DNA of 64,000 nucleotides from Phyto melanocephala (taxonomy: Eukaryota > Arthropoda > Insecta > Diptera > Rhinophoridae): positions 111,818,515 through 111,882,514 of the forward strand of contig OW799237.1 in assembly GCA_941918925.1 (NCBI GenBank), given 5' to 3'. Below, in pieces: positions 51,401 to 59,738 of this stretch. A program made the position numbers and the translations under genes. The notes below the pieces were generated by a model that was not told the DNA's origin, did not search any database, and worked only from the letters and a program-made list of their open reading frames with translations. The first letter of the stretch is position 1, and the number at the start of each line of letters is the position of its first letter.

Positions 51401-53470
51401 AATTAAAAATAAGTAATAAAAAAAATAATCAGCTGACGAATCAAGAGTACCTGATGAATAAATATACCTTGATTATAATAATGTAATTTCTTTTGTAAAA
51501 TTGCTTGTAGAACTGTTTTTTTATATTATTGCGTTAAATTTTTGTGTCAAGGTGTATTTGTGTAAAATGTATTAAAATCATTAAAAAATCAAATTCATAG
51601 GGTACGATTTAGAGCCTTTCTACTTGTGAGCTTCGATATGTAAATAGAATTCATAATAGTAATGCCAAGTCAAAATTCAGCGTTGTCAACTCGGTGATTT
51701 TATCACCGTTTTTGGTGATTTTTAACATTTCGAAAGCGGAAAAATTGTGAGTCAGTGCTTGGTGATTTTTTTTTTAGTTTTTAGTGATTTTCTTTTTATT
51801 TCGGTGACACCAAACACTAAAATTCAAATATATTAATTGAAAAAAATGTTTTGTAAGTGTAAATTACTACCAAAATGTAACTTATAGTACAATTACATGC
51901 AACTCGGCAAAAAAATAATATTACACTAAAAATTTAATTATTTATAAGATGGTATTGATTGCCCAGAAAGTTTTTGTTTCAAAATGTCTAACTTTATACA
52001 TATATGCATATGAGGTGAATGTGAATAAAAGAAATTCCTCTTTCTATCATCTTATAAATGATTAAACCTTAAAGCAAACTTTTAGCGTCCCACAACTTTA
52101 AACGTTTAAAAATTTTACCAGAAAACCTTGAAATTTTGAGTAAAATTAACATAATTAATGTTAGAAATGTTTTATCACATACAAAAGAAGATATTTTACC
52201 ATTACCAATGGCAAAATATTGAATTGATTTTTGGATTGAAGTTAAATCGTACAAAGATGCAGGTTACTTAAATCCCTTTGAAGCATTAGCTAATATTGCC
52301 GTTAAACTTTTGTCGCTCCCATGAATGTGTTTAAATCTAAAATACGCAACCGAATGTCTTTAAATTCAGTTAATGCCTTACTTCACATTAAAAATGGGCT
52401 TAAACGGGAAAATTCCTGTTGCGAAGCCTACCAAATAGCTCATGAAGTAAATATTCTGATTAATAGCAATGATATTTATAAAGCATTACAATTTGAAATT
52501 AAGACTGTGTTGTGGCCAGATGATAGTGATAATAATGAAGAAATAATTGACTTTATCATTGATATTTGATATTATTTACACAGAGAAAAGCTTAAATCCG
52601 AATCAAATTATTAAACTGCAAGTTTATTAAAATTTTTCATAATTTTTAGTTAGAAATATTTCTATTTAAGTACTCTAATATGTAATATAAAAATATTTAA
52701 ATATTAAATAATAGTTGTACTTATTTGGTGAATAATTTCTTTAATATTTTGTACAACAAATTCACATATGTTTATAAAACGTCGTATAAATGCATCAGGT
52801 ATGGAAAAATTAATCCTGTCGTAATTTTTTCTCAATGTTGAAATAAATTTCTTGCAATGCATCACTCCTGAGATATATTGTGAATAGATAATTACTATAA
52901 TAATTTTTCCAATGTTTTTGTTTATTTTTATTTTCATATAAATATATGTATGTATCTATGTAAATCTCTACTGACTGACAAAAAGATATTCGTTGTTTGA
53001 TTTTTGTAAATTTTTTTGTTATTTATTCTGATATACATTTAAAAATGTCTTATTTTTAAAGAAATTTATAAAAATGTATAATTTTATTAAATAAATAAAA
53101 AAATAATTTACAAATTATAAATTTAGTGCTTTTTTTTGAGAATGACGCGTTTTTTCCTGGGTTATGGTGCTTTTTGAAATTTTAAAGTTGACAACGCTGT
53201 CAAAATTGTTTGAAATATGTAAGCTAAAGGGGAAAATTTTTTTAAATTTTTGTTAGTTAGGTCTTTTAGATAACGATAATTATATGTATATGAAAACTTC
53301 ATACAATATGAATATGTATATTTGTAGAGTTGTACAATAGATAACATACCCAATGCTTTACGCTCTTCGTATTTTTTTCGCCCACCACACCACCATAGTG
53401 TAAATTCCATTATATTGAATGTAGCACTGTTACGTTCTTTTTGCAAGTCGGGATTAACTTTCGTACCCAT
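42444..53470 (-). CDS. Acox: Peroxisomal acyl-CoA oxidase
   Basis: Flavoenzyme that oxidises acyl-CoA to trans-2-enoyl-CoA with release of H2O2, the first step of peroxisomal beta-oxidation. Exons in order: 53350-53470, 46197-46356, 45826-46118, 44862-45774, 44654-44759, 42796-42948, 42444-42704. Phases all join, giving 668 residues (family about 660). The start [13 protein letters not shown] is the usual ACOX N terminus; an upstream in-frame ATG at 53590 is rejected. Visible: the FAD-binding block [15 protein letters not shown] (AQTELGHGT, 149-157), [28 protein letters not shown], and [10 protein letters not shown] with the catalytic Glu near 433. The C-terminal domain has [11 protein letters not shown] and SPLNK. 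The protein ends KANL, the same non-canonical PTS1 as animal catalase. Intron 1 is about 7 kb of nested transposons; intron 5 holds a mariner. Which ACOX paralogue it is cannot be told here. Confidence 0.95.
43089..44143 (-). mobile_element. Mariner (mauritiana type) in oxidase intron, complete ends
   Basis: Inverted ends of about 28 bp: TTGGGTAACAAGTTAATAAT at the left and, reversed, GTGGGTATACAGGTTAATAA at the right, with TA duplications at 43087-43088 and 44144-44145. The 1055-bp body encodes a transposase on the minus strand in pieces: [20 protein letters not shown], then a helix-turn-helix part, then [20 protein letters not shown] and [18 protein letters not shown]. It ends with a [18 protein letters not shown] C terminus. 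Frameshifts break it at about 43900 and 43650, and the second aspartate region is damaged. It is dead as an autonomous element but structurally whole. Confidence 0.88.
46740..48950 (+). pseudogene. Non-LTR retrotransposon reverse transcriptase, broken by an insertion
   Basis: The first part, 46780-47280, reads [25 protein letters not shown] and, after shifts, [19 protein letters not shown], the standard reverse-transcriptase blocks. The second part, 48690-48950, reads [20 protein letters not shown] and [37 protein letters not shown], the region C-terminal to the polymerase domain in Jockey-like elements. An R-family repeat (47355-48224) lies between, after the point where the YADD block would be expected. 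Many stops. It lies in intron 1 of the oxidase, antisense to that gene. Another R scrap (48965-49015) follows directly. Confidence 0.75.
47355..48224 (-). mobile_element. R-family repeat, longest copy, about 870 bp
   Basis: In the plus direction it opens TATACCCTTCACACAGTGAA with AAGGGTATA, an imperfect terminal hairpin. It then runs through TTCCGACCCCATAAAGTATA, the CTGTCCGTCTGACCGTC block, a 280-bp T-rich core (47780-48045), CATATGAGATGAATGGTGAT, and ends CGGCACGGCCGAATATAGCG, TCTTACTTG. It is the reverse of the copy at 12517-13171. It has no coding frame. The two hairpin-like ends suggest a non-autonomous DNA element; the superfamily is undecided. Confidence 0.8.
49613..50571 (-). mobile_element. 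hAT-like remnant in oxidase intron
   Basis: The left end TAGCGCTGTCAACATTGAAA and the right end ATCACCGAGTTGATAACGCT G match, in reverse order, the two ends of the element at 51678-53199. It is therefore the same family in opposite orientation. Outside flanks (ATTATTTT, ATAATGAT) agree at only 5 of 8 positions. An R-family copy (49903-50236) is nested inside. No readable transposase. Confidence 0.65.
49903..50236. mobile_element. R-family repeat, rearranged copy
   Basis: The left 50 bases are the R terminus in reverse (TAGGTCTACCATTCCGTGTG). The rest is the R 3' region in forward direction, ending TTCACTGTGTGAAGGGTATA. The copy is thus an inverted repeat of its own end with the middle lost. 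It is nested in the hAT-like remnant 49613-50571. Confidence 0.6.
50701..51471. mobile_element. hAT-like element, CAAGGCATAT family, carrying a retrotransposon piece
   Basis: The left tip CAAGGCATATT and right end CCTGATGAATAAATATACCTTG are flanked by an exact 8-bp duplication ATTATAAT (50693-50700, 51472-51479). Inside, at 51264, a second full left-type end (CAAGGCATATTTATTCATCA) occurs without its own duplication. The right 208 bp therefore look like a complete MITE, and the left 563 bp like added material, including the GC-rich reverse-transcriptase fragment. The total length is 771 bp. Confidence 0.75.
50873..51262 (-). pseudogene. Non-LTR retrotransposon C-terminal fragment
   Basis: An uninterrupted minus-strand frame of about 129 codons, GC-rich against its AT-rich surroundings. 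It contains [19 protein letters not shown] and [20 protein letters not shown], the Cys/His knuckle (C-x2-C-x8-H-x3-C) that follows the RNase H or polymerase region in R1/I/LOA-type elements. It has no catalytic domain of its own. It sits wholly inside the hAT-like element 50701-51471. Confidence 0.8.
51678..53199 (+). mobile_element. hAT element with transposase C-terminal remnant, 1522 bp
   Basis: Ends CAGCGTTGTCAAC and its exact reverse GTTGACAACGCTG. An exact 8-bp duplication TCAAAATT flanks it (51670-51677, 53200-53207). From about 52230 to 52569 the plus strand encodes the hAT dimerisation region: [31 protein letters not shown], then [34 protein letters not shown]. The usual SNADVER block between them is missing and the N-terminal catalytic part is unreadable. 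The element is internally deleted and inactive. It lies in oxidase intron 1, 151 bp from exon 1. Confidence 0.85.
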
Positions 53471-54201
53471 TTTTTTTAAAAATTTTGAAACTTTTATCAC
53501 TGTTAAAGATTTACTTGTAAATATAATGCTGATGTTACTCTTTGTACCAGTATTGCTAGTAACAATTACTTTGAAATACTGACTAAGCAAAAACTTGTTT
53601 AAAATGTTCGAAACCAGTTAATGCAATTAACAATTTTAAAACTGAACCAGCTAAAGCAATAACAAAATGTATAACTACACTTTTTTTATTTGTAGAGTGA
53701 TACTTTGGCTTTTGGCAGAAACATTAATTAATCCGTGAATGCTAAATAAAAAGTTAGCAATTATTTATTAGATTATAAAAAATACTTATCACCACCGACA
53801 ATAACAAAAATTCTTATCATCAATAAACACTTGTTTTTTGTATTTGATAAGACACAAATAAATTTATAAGTATATTCCCCAAATAAAACAAAAGTTATTA
53901 CATAAAAAACTGGTTTATTTTTAATAATAATACTGCACTAATATCCGATCTTCTCTTTACTAAAGTTTTTTTTCTCTGACAAATTATAATTTAACTAGGC
54001 AGGCATACTGAACAAAAAATTAATAGCATAAACAATGACGAATGAGTAATAATAACATAAAAGTGAAAAAACAATCAGTTGCACAGATGTTTATTAACAG
54101 TAAGAATGGCAACTCCCTTCGGCATTGAAATACAGCGGTTGATTTTACATATCATGTAAATAAAAACAAAAACAAGAAAACAGAATTAGAAAAAAATAAA
54201 C
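53471..54201. promoter_or_regulatory. Shared upstream region of oxidase and METTL25B-like genes
   Basis: The two start codons face away from each other across 731 bp, so this segment must hold both promoters and both 5' untranslated regions. It is AT-rich. I could not identify a TATA box or initiator with confidence. Confidence 0.5.
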
Positions 54202-56044
54202 ATGGAATATCAAATTTTAACTTCCTTGGAAGTAAAATTAATAATTGACCAATCTTTGACTATTATTCGGCAATATGATTGGCTTATTAATTCCTATGTT
54301 TTAGTAAGTTATTTGAAATCTTATTTATAAATTAATCTCATTTTAATGCTAGGATTTTTTTGTTGATGACCATTGGTCTAAACTACCATTAACGTGGCGG
54401 GCTTACTTTGAAAATTTACCTCTGGAACAATTATGTTTTTTATTAACAAGCAATAATTCCTATGCCGGAATCAGTGTTTCTGTATGGCCCTTAAGCTTGC
54501 TGGCTTTAAAACAAATTTTTAAACAATTGTGTGTGAAACGTCAACAAAATTACGAGGTAGGTTGGAATGAATTGATGAATTTGATTTGAGTGATATTTAA
54601 AATCGATTTATGGTATTTAGTTATTAAATATATACTAACAACCAACGTGTACTCATGGTGTAGGTACTAGTTTAAATTTTTTATATATAAAAGAAAATAT
54701 TTTAAATATGTATGTATATTCATGGTAATTGATAATAATTGTTTAATCTTTTCAGCAGCATGACCTACCTCGTAGTTCTCTACTTGCCCACCCTAAATCA
54801 AAACATATCTTCGTTAAAGGAGTTAAACCTAAAAAAATTCATGAATTGGGACGTATGGCCGCGTTGTGTAAAAAGATGTGTATACAACATACAGTAGACT
54901 TTGTTATTGATTTTGGTGCCGGTTTAGGACATTTGGCACGTGTTTTAGGATATGCATATAACATTAAAGTATGTGGTCTAGAAATGCAGAAAGAACTTAA
55001 TAGAGAGGCTTATGTTATGGACAAAAATATGGAAAAACTCTTAAAAAAATATATACCAGCATCTGAAGATGTAAAATATCAAAGTCCATCACATGTGGAT
55101 CTTTGTTTAACGTCCCAAATGACAAATGAACAATTTTTGTCTATTATAGAAAAAGCTTTAAATCTCAAAAATAAAAACTATACATTCGGTATAATAGGTC
55201 TGCATCCCTGCGGCGATTTGGGAGCAATATTAATTCGCATGTTCCTACAGTGTAAGCAAGCAAAATTTCTAAATCTTGTGGGTTGTTGTTATCAAAAGTT
55301 AAGCACATTGGATGGGCGACTGCGAATGCAACAACAGAAACCGCAACCATTTTATGGTTATCCTTTAAGTGAACACTTGAAACAGAGCACGACCGATGTG
55401 CACTTAAGCTATGAGGCTAGAGAAATTTCTTGTCACGCAATGGAGTTGTACAATGAACGTTTATCTCTAAAAGATTATGAATATTTAAAAGTTCATTCAT
55501 TTCGAGCAGCTGCTGAGAGAATAATTATAAAGCATTTTCCCTCCTTGAAACATTCGGGCTTAAAAAGTGTTAAACATAGTCCAGAAATGAATTTTGAGGA
55601 GTAAGTTTATAATACAAACTAAAAATTAATAAAAATATGATTTCTTTTTTATTAATTTACTTGTTTTTAGTTATTTTTTTAGAGCCGTTAAAGGTTTAGC
55701 TGCTGAAAAACTCGCTAAGCATGAACTACATACTACAGTTACACGTAGTGATCTTCAAAATTGGAAAAATAATGTAATTTTTTATACTTTACGTCTATTT
55801 TTTGCACCTTTAATTGAAAGTGTTTTATTGTACGATCGTTTGCTGTATTTACTCGAAAATGGTTGGTATATGTTTAAACTTTTTTTATTGTTTCGTCTTT
55901 AACTACATACATATGTACATATGAATTGAACATATTTTTTTTTGCTAATTTTCCTTTTTAGATTGTACAGTTCAAATAAATCCCATATTTGATCCACGTC
56001 TTTCCCCCAGAAATCATATTACAACTGCTGTGAAAAAAATTTGA
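54202..56044 (+). CDS. METTL25B: METTL25B/RRNAD1-like methyltransferase-fold protein
   Basis: Exons 54202-54303, 54353-54556, 54756-55600, 55683-55861 and 55962-56044 join in phase to 470 residues (human RRNAD1/METTL25B about 475). Visible: WPLSLLALKQ (N-terminal region), KPKKIHELGRM just before the Rossmann fold, the AdoMet-binding loop VIDFGAGLGHLARVLG at about residues 152-167, GLHPCGDLG, LNLVGCCYQKLS, and the family C-terminal block YDRLLYLLEN...INPIFDPRLSPRN. The motifs suggest an AdoMet-dependent methyltransferase, but the substrate is not known to me. Exon 4 uses a GTTGGT donor; the nearby GTATAT donor would put a stop in frame, so I reject it. Confidence 0.92.
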
Positions 56045-56089
56045 AATGTGTTTATGTATGTATATTATTGGTAATTACGAAAAATTGTA

Positions 56090-56095
56090 AATAAA
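56090..56095 (+). promoter_or_regulatory. Poly(A) signal of the METTL25B-like gene
   Basis: AATAAA 46 bases after the stop codon. A short 3' untranslated region is implied. Confidence 0.55.
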
Positions 56096-56718
56096 TTGAG
56101 CGAATTGTTCATTATTGTTAAAATGCAGTTAATTTGAATTTTCGGAAATGTTATTTTTTTATAAATATGTGTGTATGTATGCAGCAATAAAAAATTTTTT
56201 TTATATTTTTGTGAAATAAATATAAAAGTTGGTATATTTTGATATTTTTAATCAATCACACAAAAATTACTAAAATGATACACTTGTTATTGTATCTAGA
56301 ACAAAATGCACCAAAAAAAGTTTACTCTAAACGCCAACTCGAGTTTTAAAATAAGCCAATTAACGGATTTGAAGAAATTTTGCCACGATAGATAAAAATT
56401 TTAATTAACAGATAAAATAGTTTTTTTCTCAGCAAACACACGCACGTCGTTGCTTATGTGGTCACGATAAAAAATGGATGATGTAGATTGGTTCAACTTG
56501 TAACAAAGTTAATACCGCCTACAATGTAAGGCGTTTGTAGGTCCTTTTCATTTGCCCTGTTAGCTGAAATACAATATTTTTAGCTTGATGTAATTTTTTT
56601 ATTAAATATTATAAAATTAAAATAAAACAAATTCATTTGTCTACAATTATCTTAGTTGTATATAAAGATAACATTGAGAGATTATAAGATAATCAAAGTT
56701 ATAAAGAAATGAATGTTT
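56096..56718. other. Intergenic DNA between convergent genes
   Basis: The METTL25B-like gene and the first carboxypeptidase end towards each other here. TTTATT at 56598-56603 is a likely poly(A) signal for the minus-strand gene. Otherwise nothing recognised. Confidence 0.5.
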
Positions 56719-58376
56719 TTAATTATAATAACCCTTGGCGGCAGCGCCCTTAACAATCGTTTGAATGGCAGCAAATGCTTCCTGAGCTGTGGGCAAAATT
56801 TCTTTGGCTGGTAAAATAAACATGTCCTGACTGTCCGGTGGACCACGCAATTCAAAGGTATATGCAATAGGTATTTTTTGAACAGCATAAATCCAGTCGA
56901 CACTACTACCACTAGATGGATAAATTGATTCAATTTTACTTCCACTAGTGTAAACACGATCCGTTAATTCTTTTATAGCATTTGTGGCCATTTGCCCGAG
57001 TTCTTTTAAGTCATCATAATTTGGCACATGATCTGTGGTATAGCCATAAGGGAACATTATTATTTGCGAATAGGAATGTAAGGAAAAATACGTTTTAATT
57101 TGTTCTTTTCCCACATTGTGCTTTATATAATTCATTAAACACTGTGTCTCCAACTCGGAACCAGCCGATGGTCCTGAGAAATCATAACGGCTAGGATCAC
57201 TACTACTACCGGTTGAATTCCAGTGGTCGGGATAGTTGCGGTTCAAATCTACTCCACGATTAATGCCAAACAATTGACGATTCTTGCGCCACATACGATC
57301 ATGTTCGAAAGTGAATTTATAACCATCAGGATTAACGCTGGGGTATATAATCCAATTGTAGTTCTTGGCCAAACTTTGCACATTTTCATCACTTGATGTT
57401 AGTAGTGAGTTAATAATGAACGTAGCCGTGGCAGGGGCAATCCATTCGCGAGCATGTATACCGGATTCTATAAATATGGCTTTATTATTTGGATTATGCG
57501 AAATTTTTACACCCTTAATGGGTAAACCTTGGGTACTATTGCCCATATCGAGCATTGTTACTATATTAGGATATTTATTCGCTAACGACTGCATCCATTC
57601 ATAAATGGTCTCGAGATGATAATAATGATGCCAATCGAACTTTGAAAGATCTGTGCCGAGTGGTAAAACTGAAGCATAATTTTTTTCGATTTTTTCTTGG
57701 AAATTATAGGTCTGAAAGGGGGAATTGTAAAATTAAACCAAATGGACATACATATATAACTATTTAAGTTTAAAAAATTACAGAAAAGCTACTGGTGGTC
57801 ACCTAATTTTTTTTGATTAAATTAACCAACGTTAAGTGACGGCCAAGTCAGCCTTATAACGAAGTAGATACCTATTAGTTTAATAAGCTTAAAATCGCTC
57901 GAAATTCATTATACCGTTTTAAAATATTTCGATTCGAAAGCGTACATTTTTCATCATATAATTGTGTGGTTTTTCTGTTTTTAGCCATTAAATTTATTAG
58001 AAAAAACTTAACTCACCAATATACGATATTTAACTTGATAGTGCTCGAGTAAATCGGTCAAGTCAGCAACTTTATGGGCTGCAACCAGAATTGACAATTT
58101 CTGACCCACAACACGAGCGTGACCTATAAATATCATACTATCACTTTGTTCCTCTATTTTCTGAAAGAGATCTACATGCTGCTCCGTATCCAAATTTACA
58201 TTGTAGATGCGATAATTATCGTATCTAGCTTGATCCTTAAAGGTGTTCTTTAAACAGTCATTGGCCGCACAAATGGAACTAGTTTTGTTAATTGAATTTG
58301 ATTCTGACATAGTAACAAACACTATAAAAAAAAGTATAACAAACATACTGAATTTATTTATGAAATTTTGTATCAT
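56719..58376 (-). CDS. Zinc carboxypeptidase, M14 family, A-type (copy 1)
   Basis: Secreted digestive-type metallocarboxypeptidase that removes C-terminal residues. Exons 58017-58376 and 56719-57711, joined in phase 0, give 450 residues. Order: a signal peptide (MFVILFFIVFV core), a propeptide at about 45-120 (YDNYRIYNVNLDT...LLEHYQVKYRIL), then the catalytic domain. Zinc ligands are His206 and Glu209 (HARE) and His332 (SLHSYSQ). Substrate residues are Arg262 (WRKNR), Asn277-Arg278 (DLNRN), Tyr384 (IYPSSGSSVDW) and catalytic Glu407 (YTFELRG). The pocket position equal to bovine residue 255 is Val, which favours A-type (hydrophobic) specificity. The next gene is a close duplicate. A second Met at residue 11 could also be the start. 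Confidence 0.94.
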
Positions 58377-58784
58377 TGCCTACGCGCAAATATGTACTTT
58401 TCCAAATACCTTTTCTTATACCTATTTCCTTTGTGTTCAGTAAAATTTATTTTACTGATTTTAATTTTCAGTTAAAATTTATCAGCAAAAATATGTATGA
58501 ATGTGTTTGTATAAACATATGATTGTTGTACTATCTATGTACATACATGCATACACACATACTATTTGTAGCACTGTTGGTATCTGAAAATATTAAAATC
58601 GTACTAAATAAACATCAAATGTACCTACCTAAGAATATCTTATTTAGGGCCGTTAACAATAAAAATGTTGACCTACAGTTATCACTAAACTCAAAATTTA
58701 AACCTTGGTTAGCCAAAACACAATTAACACAAAGTTCAGTTTTCTTATAACTTTTAGATTATTTTGCCAAATTTGAGTTAAATT
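58377..58784. other. Upstream region of carboxypeptidase copy 1
   Basis: AT-rich; it should contain the promoter of the minus-strand gene. No other feature recognised. Confidence 0.45.
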
Positions 58785-59201
58785 TAACTATTTAAAAAAA
58801 AAATTAAAAAAAAAAATAATTAAAATATATATAATAAATATAAAACAAAAAAAAAACAAATAAAAAAAAAATTAAAAAATAAAATAATAAAAATATAAAT
58901 AATATAAAAAATAAAAAAAAAATTAAAATAAAATTTAAAAAAAATTTAAAAAAAATTAAAAAATTTTTTTTTTGCCTCAGCTGGGATTCGATGCCACGTT
59001 TTCTCTAACCAGTATACACGTTTGTATGTATGTATGTTGTTGTTGTAATGTTGTTTTTGTGAAAAAAAAATCGAGGTGGTCTTGGGTTTTTGCTTTCAGA
59101 AAATATATACTTTATGGGGTCGGAAATGAAAATTGTAGAAATTTCACACGGAATGACAAACCTATATGTATACCCTTTTTCACTGTGTGAAGGGTATAAA
59201 A
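58785..59201 (+). mobile_element. R-family repeat, 5'-truncated copy
   Basis: Begins in the A-rich core (58785-58972), then GGGATTCGATGCCACGTTTT, TCGAGGTGGTC, TATACTTTATGGGGTCGGAA, and ends TTTCACTGTGTGAAGGGTATA. The CGGACAGACGG block is deleted. It sits between the two carboxypeptidase genes. Confidence 0.7.
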
Positions 59202-59738
59202 AGGTCTTATTCATTAGACACAATTACTCATTGCATACTCATACTATATTTTTTACACGCGTTGGGCTTCCATGTATGTATGCACTAAAAAAATGAAAAC
59301 AGCTTTATAAGAGGTTTATAAATCAAATTTCCATAAAAATCAATTTATTGTTTATTAACCTTTAATAATTTTTATGAATTAGAAAAATAAATTTTTTTTT
59401 ATATTTTAGTATAATAAATTATTTTAAGTTACGATTAAAATCAAAATCTATTAAAAAAACAAACTTACAAATATAAAAATCAGACATAATAAGCAGGATT
59501 TTTATATGGCACTGATTTTTCTTGCATAATTTTTTAAATTTGTTTTCACTTACTAACAACTTGTATCTATTTTGTTGAAAAATAATAAGAGCTCTACTCT
59601 GAATAAGATCAAAAAATCTGCATTTATCTACAGCTCGCTTACGACAAAAGTTGTTATAACAATGGAATATAATGATAGTATTACGTAACACAGCATTTAA
59701 AAAAATTATTAAAAATGTTGAAATATTTTCAATAGTAG
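59202..59738. other. 3' flank of carboxypeptidase copy 2
   Basis: AT-rich. TTTATT at 59344-59349 and 59351-59356 could be minus-strand poly(A) signals. No gene seen. Confidence 0.45.

Noticed and set aside
53471..53590. In-frame upstream extension of acyl-CoA oxidase starting MLSQYFKV
   Set aside because: The family N terminus begins at [13 protein letters not shown]; the upstream 40 residues have no counterpart and fit 5' untranslated sequence.
55861..55868. GTATAT as the donor of METTL25B-like exon 4
   Set aside because: It would create an immediate in-frame stop with exon 5; the GTTGGT donor one codon earlier restores the family C terminus.
56682..56957. 91-codon frame overlapping the end of carboxypeptidase copy 1
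   Set aside because: Shadow in another frame of the catalytic exon.
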